Shown piece by piece: positions 32,655-41,147 of a stretch of DNA of 64,000 bases. The position numbers and the translations under genes were made by a program. The stretch spans positions 29,090,434-29,154,433 of the forward strand of contig JAJLRJ010000004.1 in assembly GCA_024195265.1 (NCBI GenBank), given 5' to 3'. How positions within the stretch are numbered: the stretch's first letter is position 1; the number at the start of each line of letters is the position of its first letter. Source of the stretch: Dendrophyllia cribrosa. Lineage: Eukaryota > Cnidaria > Anthozoa > Scleractinia > Dendrophylliidae. The notes beneath the pieces are model-generated. The model saw only the letters and a program-made list of their open reading frames with translations. It was not told the DNA's origin and did not search any database.

Positions 32655-32661
32655 CTTTATA
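32655..32661 (-). promoter_or_regulatory. TATA-like box upstream of the penton gene
   Basis: GCTATAAAGAGGG on the minus strand, 66 bases before ATG 32589, at the very end of the integrase frame. Confidence 0.55.
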
Positions 32662-33665
32662 GCGAGGTCATATGACGTTTGGGGATCCAACTATCGTATT
32701 TGCTGGGCCACCCCTTCCAACGCACCAACACGTTTGCCCCTCGTCGTCGAAGCACTTTTTCCACCCGAAACACGGCATCGTCCGGCACCTCGACTTTTTG
32801 CACGTCTTCTTTGTAAAAGGTCCCTTCCACGGGCGTCCCGTCCCACTCTTGGATCTTGTAGGTGGGGACGGGACCTTCTCGGGCGCGTTGAACGATGAAC
32901 ACTTCTTCCGTCCACCCGGGCAAATACCCTTTTTGAAAAGGACGATGTTTCTTGTTGAGACGGACGCGATCCCCCACCTTCAATGTCGGGAGTTTCCGCT
33001 GTCGAAGCCTCGTCTCGTACAGTCGATCCCACACGGTGCGTTCGTTGGCCCGGGTCACTTTGTTCGGAGGCAGGCCAATGCTTCGATGCGGGGTGGCGTT
33101 GTATCCTCGGACCAACAGCGGCAACCGATCCTCGTACCGGAGCGTATTCAGCGCGGTGGACATGCGGTACATGCGTTCCTTCAACGTGCGCGTGGAAAAA
33201 AGCGCAATCCCTCGCTCTTTCAAAAACGTTTGGAAGGTCCGGTTGTAAAATTCTTTCCCTTCGTCCGTTTGCAACCGCATGGGTTGTCGTCCTTTGCTTC
33301 CTCGCAGAATCGAGGCAAAGGCTTCCGTCACGGCTTTTCCCGTCTTGTTCTTCAAAGGCACCGCCCACGATGACGGTCAAAATGAAGCGGTACCCCTTAT
33401 TCCATTTCTTCAAGGCCGACACCAATTGTTCGTCGCGGGCAAACACGACCACGGGGGTGGTGGGAAACCGTTTTCGACGCGGTTTGTGCAGGGTATAACT
33501 CAAGAGCCCTTCCAAGACGCGTTTGGCTCGCGCCAAAGGCAACTCCGTCTGTTGGGCAAACCGTTGCACACCCACCCCCAAACTGCCTTCTTTCTCGGGA
33601 GATTCGTAAACCTCTCCCCAACTGACGGAGGCTCGCTTTCGGGTGTTTTTGGCACGCGGGGTCAT
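32657..33665 (-). pseudogene. Retroviral-type integrase with chromodomain, damaged
   Basis: ATG 33665 opens a basic N-terminus, then TLHKPRRKRFP and DEQLVSALKKWNKGYRFILT. After a frame change near 33365 come NKTGKAVTEAF, LQTDEGKEFYNRTF, RTLKERMYRM and PHRSIG. The C-terminus is a chromodomain (VEKVLRRRG...VRWKGWPSKYDSW). Judged against the family, short deletions removed the segment around the first catalytic Asp, the piece after FILTVI, and the block just before RTLK that should hold the catalytic Glu. The second Asp (QTDEGKEF) is kept. It is therefore very likely inactive, although the chromodomain is whole. Confidence 0.88.
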
Positions 33666-33785
33666 GTAGTTCGCCGGTGGGATTCAATGCATTCAGAACA
33701 AAACAACACCACACCGTGAATGATTGTGACAAAACAATTTTTTCAATCAAGCAAACAACAATTTTTTTACATGAAAAAACAATGT

Positions 33786-34629
33786 TCAAAACAATCCAAT
33801 CCCGTCTGACACGTATTTGTACTGGCCACGTGGTGGTTCTTCCGCCGCTCTGGCCAACTTCTCGACAGCTCGACGCACCCAGTAGTCAAAGGTGGGGGTA
33901 GACTCGTCGGGCATGTACTTGTCTTTCAACCACTGTACATCCTTCAACATGTCCAACGAAGGGTCTTCCTCATTCAGGTACCGCCACAAGGCCTGCACGT
34001 AAATGATCTTTTTCACTTTTGGAGGAACCTGTTTCATCATCTCGTACGCCTCCTTCAGGTAAGGGCGAGAACTCAAATTTCTGAATTCTTCGGGAAAGGC
34101 GATGGTGTTCTTGATTCCCGCCACCACGAACCCTTTGTACCACTGGGGGGTCTCTGGCTCTCTTTCTTGCTCCTTTTTCGTATTCGACGAGGCGCGGTTC
34201 CACAGGGGTCCACGGAATGGGTTCGTACTCCTCTTTCTTGACGCGGGGTTTCCAATGGATCCACTGAAAATACCCACAGCGTTCTTTGCCAAACTGTTCC
34301 ACGCCTTTCTGGTTGACACCGCAGGTCAAGAACACCTTTTGGTAATTTTTGGGGGATAGACTCAATTTCATCCGAGATCTCAATCCGCAGTCGCAACGAA
34401 AGGAGGACCACTGGGCTTTCAGGGCGGGATGAAGATGGTCTTTCAGTTCTTTCAACATCACGTCCAGGTGACGGGTGGGAATGAACACCAGACATCCCTC
34501 GTGACCGCAACGTTCGTAAAAGAAATCCCCGCAACTGCCCGGGCACATGGGTTCCCACTCGTGGATGGGGCACGACAAGTCGGTGACGACGACGGGGGAC
34601 TGGGGTGGAGAGTCGGTTTGCGTGGACAT
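33786..34629 (-). pseudogene. GRF zinc-finger protein, one frameshift
   Basis: ATG 34629 opens an acidic/Pro head, then a His/Cys cluster (CPIHEWEPMCPGSCGDFF, CGHEGC). It then gives a clear GRF finger: CDCG...NYQKVFLTCG...CGYFQW, the C-x-C...C...C-F-W pattern that binds single-stranded nucleic acid in topoisomerases and repair nucleases. The frame shifts near a G6 run at about 34145. The rest is helical (YLKEAYEMMKQVPPKVKKII, WLKDKYMPDES) and ends at 33786. About 280 codons. Divergent from the next gene, and their 5' ends overlap. A role in replication or repair of the element is inferred. Confidence 0.75.
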
Positions 34630-35032
34630 TCACGGTCTCCACTTTCAACCACCCCCCGCCGCCGCGGCCTACCCCCACCGGCTCTTGGACATGCAAATCC
34701 GAGCTCTGTACGAACGATTCCGCACCGACAAGCGAGATTGGGTGGCCTTCAAAGGGGGGCACGTGGAACGAGATCCCTTGGATCAACTCGGCATTCCCTA
34801 CCTCGATCTCGAAACTTATGGGTGTCCCCCGTTTCGAAAAATGAAACGATTGGATCGCGTGGAAGGCTGCGGTTTTCACGCCGACCCCCTACGTCATCAT
34901 TGCCCGCAAGTCGAATGCCATCATTTCGTGGATTGGATGCGACAACAATGCGGGATGACGTGTCAGTCCACGTACAGATACCATTGGTCCGCGACCAACC
35001 GTCCTGTGTGGGGAAAGTCGACGACGGTCTAA
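34547..35032 (+). CDS. His/Cys-rich protein, probably zinc-binding
   Basis: Open to TAA 35030-35032. The protein-like part begins around 34625 (VDIHGLHF) and contains QIRALYERFRTDKRDWVAFK, DQLGIPYLDLETYGCPPF, then a dense metal-type cluster (CGFHADPLRHHCPQVECHHF, MRQQCG). The true start is uncertain: ATG 34562 would overlap the GRF gene head to head, and ATG 34691 would drop the VDIHGLHF block. A comparable sequence turns up as an uncharacterised protein in cnidarian genomes (recollection). The D-x-H start and conserved acidic residues would allow a nuclease-type fold, but this is not shown. Confidence 0.65.
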   Translation: MGSHSWMGHDKSVTTTGDWGGESVCVDIHGLHFQPPPAAAAYPHRLLDMQIRALYERFRTDKRDWVAFKGGHVERDPLDQLGIPYLDLETYGCPPFRKMKRLDRVEGCGFHADPLRHHCPQVECHHFVDWMRQQCGMTCQSTYRYHWSATNRPVWGKSTTV

Positions 35033-35099
35033 TAAAAAGAACCCGCTTGCCCCAGCTCGACCTCATTTGCGTTGATTTCCACGAGCGCTCCTCATCATC

Positions 35100-35696
35100 A
35101 TGTCAATCGCCATGGAAGTTCCCGTTTTGAACGAGTACACCATCATCACGGGTGGAGCGCCGGGCGTGGACGCCGAAGCGGAACGTCAAGCCCTCCGTTT
35201 TGGGACTCGTTTGGATGTGGTGATTGGTCCCCATCACCCTCGCCGTCAAACCATCACGCCCTTGACGGAAGAAGAATTGACCCAAACCGACTATCACTTC
35301 ATCGGCGCACAGACGCAATTGGGAAAACGGGTGACCGACGCCATCACGGACGAATATTTGAAACGAAACTTTTTCATTGCGGCACGAGCAGGCAACGTCT
35401 ACGCGTTTGGGTTCTTTACCTTCAACAATAAACAGATGAAAGGAGGGACGGGGTGGACCGTGGAATATGCCAAACAATTGCATCGGCCGATCTTTACCTA
35501 CGACCTGGAGAAATCGCGATGGTACAAGTACAACTATGGCACCGCCACGTTCCATGCGATGGGAAACGGCAATTTCCCCCTATTGCACCCCCAGAGTGCC
35601 ATTGTGGGTGCCCGCTATGTGGACAATTACCCCGGATGGAAAGCGGCCCTCGCCGGATTATTCGAGCGCACCCTGGCCATGACGCCCACTCCATGA
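35100..35696 (+). CDS. SLOG-superfamily (Rossmann nucleotide-binding) protein
   Basis: Open, 198 residues from ATG 35100. It shows a Rossmann start, IITGGAPGVDAEAE (residues 15-28), with the GG-x-x-G-x-D signature of SLOG/DprA/YspA-like proteins, and a second glycine motif GGTGWTVEYAKQL around residue 115 followed by PIFTYDL. Members of the superfamily bind nucleotides or nucleotide-derived ligands; several act in defence signalling and others in DNA uptake. Start chosen at the first ATG; ATG at codon 5 is an alternative. A TATA-like AATAAAAAG lies 60 bases upstream. I do not know it as a standard Polinton gene, so it is likely cargo. Confidence 0.75.
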   Translation: MSIAMEVPVLNEYTIITGGAPGVDAEAERQALRFGTRLDVVIGPHHPRRQTITPLTEEELTQTDYHFIGAQTQLGKRVTDAITDEYLKRNFFIAARAGNVYAFGFFTFNNKQMKGGTGWTVEYAKQLHRPIFTYDLEKSRWYKYNYGTATFHAMGNGNFPLLHPQSAIVGARYVDNYPGWKAALAGLFERTLAMTPTP

Positions 35697-35853
35697 GACA
35701 AGGACATCGTTGCAAAATGAGACATTGAACCACAACTGTTTTATTGTTTTGATTGCTACACGAATTAAATTGTTCTTTGTAAAATAAAATAAAATGTTCC
35801 TTGAAATAAAATGTTTTTTTCTTGAAATAAACGTTTCTTTCAGTGTTTGTTTT
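35697..35853. terminator. Convergent 3' region with polyadenylation signals
   Basis: Several AATAAA hexamers (for example AAATAAAATAAAATG near 35783) between the 3' ends of the SLOG gene (plus) and the RING-like gene (minus). It can serve as a shared polyadenylation zone. Confidence 0.5.
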
Positions 35854-36042
35854 TTAAAGTTCTCCGTCCCTGAAGGCCTCCATTTCCTCCAGATCGCACC
35901 CCAGGGCGCGGCAGTGGGGGCACTTGAATAGAAGCACCAGGCGACCGTTCTCCTCGACCCAACGAATCAAACACACGTTGTGCACAAAGCCACTGCAGCA
36001 AAATAACTTATGCGTCAGCGCATGGAAGAATTGTCTAGCCAT
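35854..36042 (-). CDS. RING-like zinc-finger mini-protein
   Basis: 62 residues from ATG 36042. The cysteine/histidine order C15, C16, H21, C24, then W28, then C41-P-x-C44 (CCSGFVHNVCLIRW...CPHCR) resembles the second half of a RING-H2 or RING-CH finger, with the first ligand pair reduced. The C-terminus is acidic. RING proteins act as E3 ubiquitin ligases, and viruses use them against host factors. This small version may instead be a simple zinc knuckle. A TATATAAAG on the minus strand near 36267 could drive it. Confidence 0.55.
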   Translation of the reverse strand: MARQFFHALTHKLFCCSGFVHNVCLIRWVEENGRLVLLFKCPHCRALGCDLEEMEAFRDGEL

Positions 36043-36304
36043 CGTTCCATCCCTCTTCCTCCACTATCGCACACTGAGCTTCTTCTCTTCTAAACAGATT
36101 ACACATTTTCGATCTTCCTCCTCCTCCTCTTTCTTCCTTTTCCCCTCAATTATTCTCCTCTCTTCTTCATTCATCTCGATCGAAAAAATACTGACATGAG
36201 CATCCACTGCATTCATCGTGACGTTTGGTTTTTTTTTGTGTTAGTTTGAAGCCATACCTTCGGTCTTTATATAGACCCCCTCGCACCCCCCGGGCGGGGA
36301 TCTG

Positions 36305-36390
36305 GGGCAAGAAAAATACCCATACCCCGCCATGGGTACCCCGTTCCTCCCCAGCCTACAACGTCATTCTCCCAAAGAGTATAAAAAGAG
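36305..36390 (+). promoter_or_regulatory. Promoter of the second polB arm (TATA at 36380)
   Basis: AAATACCCATACCCC, GGTACCCCGTTCCT, CTACAACGTCATTCTCCC and TATAAAAAG occur in the same order and spacing as in the polB promoter on the other strand at 22695-22780. ATG 36447 follows 59 bases after the TATA box. Confidence 0.75.
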
Positions 36391-36446
36391 TGCCAGCATC
36401 ACCTTTTCAAGCCTCACTCAGTTCTTACGAGTTACACCCTACAAAG

Positions 36447-37475
36447 ATGGCGTCCCACCAAGCAGTTGCGCCAAACCTTTCAATGACCGAGGAGTTGGAC
36501 GATGACCCTTCAATGACCGACCTCAAGGAGGATCCCGAGGAGTTGAACGATGACGTCTTGTTGGCGGCCATGGAAACGACCGAAGAAAACAACAGGGGCA
36601 TCTCTTCGAGTTCCAACTCACCCCGGGATCGGATCGATATGCCCATCATGACCTTTCTCCAAAAGAATCAGTCTGTCCTTACACCAAAGCCCTTTGGCAA
36701 ATGATAGTGATATCTTTGCGAAACAAAAAGGGTCTTTGAGTTATAATCCTTGTGAATACTGTGGTAAAAACTTCACAAAGGAACACTCGCTTGTTGAACA
36801 TCAAAAATACGCTTGCAAAAAGCTGAGTACACAACCCCGCCCAAAGATGACTTGTCCTAATTGCAAGAAAAAAGTGTCTAAGGGAACATTTTACAGTCAC
36901 TTAAACAACGGATGCCCGATCGCCTCTCCCAAAACCGCGCACCGTCAACGCGTACAGAACAACGTGCCCATCATGACCTTTCTCCAAAAGAAACAGTCTG
37001 TCGTCAAAATCCACAATCGGGACGAATTGTGCTGCGCTCGGGCCCTTGTCACCATGCAAGCGTGGTCCCCCGCGTCGACGGACGCCGGAGCTTGGCTACG
37101 TATCCTTGAAAGAAGGTGGGCCGGGTCAAACCCGATTGGCCAAAGCCTTGCACGCGTTGGCTTCCGTTCCCGAAGGGCCTTGCGGGTTGGGAGCCCTCCG
37201 TCAATTCCAAATCGTACTGCCTGACTATCACATCAAAGTCTTCAGCGCCGAGATGAATTACCAAGTGATCTTTGGACAGGGCGAGACGCGCCGACCAACG
37301 TTACCTGTTTCTCTTAAAACACGACGATCATTATTACGGGTTGAAATCCATTCCCGCCATACTCGGACGCAGACATTATTGCCACTTGTGCGACAAGGGA
37401 TTCAACAACAAGAATTTGGCTCATCATCCCTGCGGTTACAGTTGAATTCGACCCGACGACGATCTCACCGATTAA
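36447..37475 (+). pseudogene. Second, collapsed polB copy in inverted orientation
   Basis: Starts with a diverged acidic leader (TEENNRG and DDVLLAAME, compare TEENNRG-like AEENNRG in the main polB). It then matches the polB N-terminal domain in shifting frames: PIMTFLQKKQSVVKIHNRDE, GQTRLAKALHAL, PEGPCGLGALRQFQIVLPDY, YQVIFGQGE, and a first zinc knuckle. It then jumps straight to the last codons and stop of polB (CTCACCGATTAA, 37464-37475), so the exonuclease and polymerase domains are deleted. Similarity to the left copy is roughly 80%, lower than for the outer TIRs. An AT-rich zinc-finger insertion sits at about 36680-36966. Confidence 0.85.
36680..36966 (+). other. AT-rich insertion encoding two zinc fingers, within the second polB arm
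   Basis: Bracketed by direct copies of a 38-bp polB segment (coding PIMTFLQK-QSV; starts at 36641 and 36968). The inserted DNA is AT-rich, unlike its surroundings. Its open frame gives a C2H2-type finger (CEYCGKNFTKEHSLVEHQKY) and a second C-x-x-C...H...C motif (CPNCKKKVSKGTFYSHLNNG). It could be a captured host or viral gene fragment. It has no counterpart in the left polB. Confidence 0.65.
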
Positions 37476-37873
37476 AAGGGGCGTTCTTCCATTCGGGGAT
37501 GGAACCCATGTCCCCGCTTGTCAACTAGTTTTTGTTTTCGTTGTGTGACTACTAAAAAGGGGCGTTCACCCAATAGGGGATGGAACTCATGTCCCCGCTT
37601 GTATTTTGTTTTCGTTGTGTGACCATTAAAAGGCATTTTTTTGTGTTATTTCTGTTTTTTTTTGTCTCTCTGGCCGAGCGGGATCTGGGACCCACCCAAC
37701 TAAAATCACTTCCGGTCGACTCACCCCCCACCCATGATGTCATTGCACGTGTACAGATTTTTAATGTAAGTTAATTGGATGCAAATGAGATGCAAATGAG
37801 ATGCAAATGAGATGCTAATGAGATGTACTCGCTCCTGATTGGTCGACAGAAATGTTGAGCGTCTACAACTACT
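37453..37873. repeat. Polinton right terminal inverted repeat
   Basis: Reverse complement of 18069-18481. It carries three GATGCAAATGA units and one variant near the terminus where the left end has fewer clean copies, and the same two hairpin units at about 37476-37643. Confidence 0.93.
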
Positions 37874-37879
37874 CTTGAT
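37874..37879. repeat. Polinton target-site duplication, right copy (CTTGAT)
   Basis: Exact repeat of 18063-18068, directly after the terminal CT of the right TIR. Confidence 0.95.
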
Positions 37880-39431
37880 TAAGCCTCATTTTTCCGATTT
37901 CTTTTGTTTTCAGCACGAACTGCACGTGCTATGCTTTAACTTCCTGGCAATTTGCATACGGTGCACATTTGTTTGCGAACACACAATGCTACGTCCTAGC
38001 ATTCCTACATGTATTCTGAATTCCATTGTGCCATTCTAGGCCATTCTAACAAAGGAGACTTTTTTTTTTTTTTTTTTTGAATAATTACATTCCGGTGAGG
38101 CTGAGCCTGCGCATAAAAGAGTATAATGGTATTTTTCGGAGTGGCCAATTTCTGCTCCCGTCCTCCACAATAGACAAATTCGGCTAACGCATTGTTGTAC
38201 CCAATTCAAACCTTCTGGGAATAAGATACTTTGTTCACAATATTTCCATATAATTTCCATGTCAATGCTTCATTGATATGGAAATATGACGAACAAAGCT
38301 AAGAGTTCTAATCGCAAAAGGTTTGAATTGGGTACAACAATGCGTTAGCCGAATTTGTCTATGGATTTTTGTGAGCGATCACTTGCCAGCAGCTATGAAT
38401 AAATACTGAACTGAAAATCAAACTTGGTCAGGGGTCGAAAGATAAAGCAATTTTTGAACTCGGCTATCGCAAAATATCGTGATTTTTCAGTGGTGAGCAG
38501 ATCAATTATTTGCGAGACCCCGGACAAATCACGATATTTTGCTCAACCGTGTCCAAAAATTGATAATTATTTTTAGACAACCATACCAACCAAGGTTTTG
38601 TACTTGTTACTGGTATATATAATTAGTATAAATCTACTAGCTTTCTATCACGAATGCTGTCCTCTTATTGGCTACGCTACTCGCTATCTATTCTGTTGCA
38701 GAAAGTGAGTAGAGTGTGAGTAGCCTAATGGCGGCGCTTCTTCGCGTTTTCGAAGTGTCTGTGAAGAGTATTTGTTGTTAAGTTTTGACCGTCTAGTACA
38801 TTTATACTAAAACAATTAGATTATTCGCTCTTGATTTCTATCGCGTGATAGTTGATGAGGGCGAACAGAAATCTCGAGCTCATAATCTAATTGTTAATTG
38901 TGTAATTAAAATATAACGTTTCTTGTCAAACTTGGTAGTCGCCAAAGTTTGTTTGCTAGATAAAAATCAATCAGTTCTTTCTATGAAATGACAGATTTTC
39001 AAAGAGACCTCGTGGCTTTTCTACAAAATGAAAATAACATTTAAGTAGTCTATGGCAGCAGGATATTTTTTCCGCAGGAAGAGGTTATTGTTTTAAATAT
39101 CGAGCAGCTTAATCTTTTCACGAGTCAATATTGAAACCATTGACAAAATTATGACATTTAAGAACTGTTTTCGACGGTCCATCGTTTGATACTGTGATGT
39201 CCCGTTGTGCGATCGTGATTACTACGAAACTATTGAAAGCGAACGGAAACGATTCACATTATCAAAGAAACATATGCTCGTGCTAAGTAGCCTTTTGGCC
39301 ATTGTAGGGTTTATTTGGAGAATGACTAAACACATACCTATCCGTATTTGGATGGCACACAGAAAAAAATGGTTTCTCTTCCTTTCTCGATTAAACGTTG
39401 ATACTGATACATAAAAATGATACATTTTTAG
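37880..39431 (+). other. Remainder of the Polinton-bearing intron
   Basis: AT-rich intron DNA. It holds a hairpin MITE-like inverted repeat (38171-38259 against 38275-38362, sharing TTTGAATTGGGTACAACAAT). The last part resembles the intron ends before exons 2 and 4. No gene seen. Confidence 0.6.
38171..38362. repeat. Hairpin inverted repeat (MITE-like), ~88-bp arms
   Basis: GACAAATTCGGCTAACGCAT at the left has its complement at the right, and the match continues through ACCCAATTCAAACCTT with an imperfect inner part. A small loop separates the arms. Typical fold-back element. Confidence 0.75.
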
Positions 39432-39760
39432 GATGCCAAAAAGCCCTCGGCATGACAAGCTATGCTATCACAGAGGAACAAATTACTGCCTCTTCAAAAC
39501 ACAGTGTCAATCATTCGCCTAACCGTGGCAGACTTAATATTGTAAAAACTGGAAATAAAAACGGAGCTTGGTCAGCTCGTACAAATAACGGTAATCAATG
39601 GCTTCAGATTGAGCTAGGGAGAGAGTATACCAAAGTGACACGAATAGCAACGCAAGGTAGAAATGGTAAAGATCAGTGGGTGGAAAAGTATAAACTGCGG
39701 TACAGTGATGATGGAGAAAACTTCCAATACTTCAGGGAGCAAGGAGAAACAACAGACAAG
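39432..39760 (+). CDS. Discoidin gene exon 6: third F5/8-type C domain, N-terminal part
   Basis: Acceptor TTTTAG, donor AAG|GTAAGC, 329 bp, phase 1 in and 0 out, same as exon 4. Blocks: C-QKALGM, ITEEQITASSKHS, NRGRLN, GAWSARTNNGNQWLQIELG, RIATQGR, QWVEKYKL. Because exon 5 ends in phase 1, reading continues across the Polinton intron without a shift if it is spliced. Confidence 0.93.
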
Positions 39761-39771
39761 GTAAGCTACTA

Positions 39772-40187
39772 AGGTTGCGTTTGATTGACCCTATTCCGGA
39801 ATAAGAGTATATTCCGGATTATTCCAGAATGGCCACTCCGTCCAGGTCAATGAAACGATTATCCCGTTTCTGGAATAATGCCCGCGATATAACACGCAGA
39901 CAACAATCAATTACAAGACTTGTTTCTTTTTGTAATTGACGTTTTGAAACGTCTCTTTCATTTCTTCGTACAAGGAAATGAGGAGAAGCGTCTATTCTCG
40001 ACTACAGGAGTATCCTTTTTCGAGTAATAACTCATTTTCTTCGCACATGGTCGTCGGCGGTAGCTATTTTGTTTGTTGTTTTGAAAAGGGCCGGGCGGCG
40101 AGGACGAAGTGACGTAATTATTCTGGATTATTTGGGGTTATTCCTTTTATTCGTATTCCGGAATAAGGTTAATCGAAGGCTGACCAT
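39772..40187. mobile_element. ~415-bp MITE in the intron between exons 6 and 7
   Basis: This block is absent from the otherwise similar intron of module 2 (17343-17711), which gives a natural empty site. Its ends are imperfect inverted repeats carrying GATTGACCCTATTCCGGAATA and its diverged complement. A TAA flank on both sides would fit a 3-bp target duplication as made by PIF/Harbinger elements, but the ends are not certain. Confidence 0.65.
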
Positions 40188-40397
40188 AAAATTCGTCTAA
40201 AGCTTTGCCTACTCTCAACGCCCAAGCTGACCATATTCACGCAGAAATGTTAACTTAACATTTTCTAAGTTTGATTTTGATTTTTCCTACCTTCTTAATA
40301 TTCATTTTACCAATACTCGCGTAATTAAAATTATATTCAAAATATTTTCTGATACATAAGAAATTTAATACTAACTTGTCATGTCACTATGGTTTAG

Positions 40398-40539
40398 GTT
40401 TTCTCTGGCAACACAGATCGGGATACTGTTGTTTCTCATGATCTTAACCCACCAATCACGGCACCTTACATTCGTTTTCAACCTGTTGACTGGCATGGAC
40501 ATATATCGATGAGAGTGGAGCTATATGGCTGTACAACAG
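40398..40539 (+). CDS. Discoidin gene exon 7: third F5/8-type C domain, C-terminal part
   Basis: Acceptor GTTTAG, donor ACAACAG|GTATTG, 142 bp. VFSGNTDRDTVVSHDL, APYIRFQPVDW, ISMRVELYGC. Phase 0 in, 1 out. Confidence 0.93.
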
Positions 40540-40811
40540 GTATTGAAGACAATTCATATTAGAAAATCATTGCAGTATGTTAATATACATAATTTTGTTA
40601 ATTGACAGTTTTTTGTTGTACTTGGTAGTCAGCAATGTCAGTTTGGTAGATTAAAATCAATCTTTTCTTTTATATAAACGTTTATAACTTTTCTAGTCTA
40701 CGTTAACAAAAGCTTTTACCGCTTTGAACTACGTTATTAACCGATAGCTGCGATATATCTGTATCCGGGCGAAGTCTATTGATAAATCTTTAATAATCTT
40801 GTTGCCTTTAG

Positions 40812-40943
40812 TCGCGCCTGATAACCCTTACAAATGGAAGGAATGTGCCATGGCCGAATTGAAGAGTCCGAAGACTTTGCCGAATCAAAATATACCGAAG
40901 CCGAAATGGCTCCAAACACCATCAATCGAGGAAATTGAGACAG
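40812..40943 (+). CDS. Discoidin/collagen gene exon 8: linker
   Basis: Acceptor CTTTAG, donor ACAG|GTAAGA, 132 bp, phase 1 in and out, fitting both neighbours. It reads APDNPYKWKECAMAELK, then a Pro/Lys-rich stretch (NQNIPKPKWLQTPSIEEI). No known domain. It probably links the discoidin repeats to the next helical region. Confidence 0.8.
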
Positions 40944-41080
40944 GTAAGACTGTCACTCTTATGGGTCATACCTCTGATTAGCTCTTGTTTTGTTTTTATC
41001 ATCATCAACATCGCCATCACCATCATCATCATCGCCATCAAATTCATCATCATCCTTACCCCTCTTCGTCTTACCGTTGG

Positions 41081-41115
<35 letters not shown>

Positions 41116-41116
41116 G

Positions 41117-41147
<31 letters not shown>

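Larger units (their letters stand above)
18069..37873. mobile_element. Polinton/Maverick, 19,805 bp, inserted in an intron of the discoidin gene
   Basis: Ends are 5'-AG...CT-3' (AGTAGTTG...CAACTACT), with ~415-bp terminal inverted repeats and the 6-bp duplication CTTGAT, as known for Polintons. It encodes the full diagnostic set: protein-primed PolB, retroviral-type integrase, packaging ATPase, adenain-like protease, and major and minor capsid proteins. It is visibly GC-richer than its host intron. Left to right: polB (minus), a Q-rich gene (plus), a minus-strand structural block (24.2-34.6 kb), three small genes near 34.6-36.0 kb, and a second inverted polB remnant. Several essential genes are broken, so this copy is probably dead, but its ends are complete. 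Confidence 0.97.
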
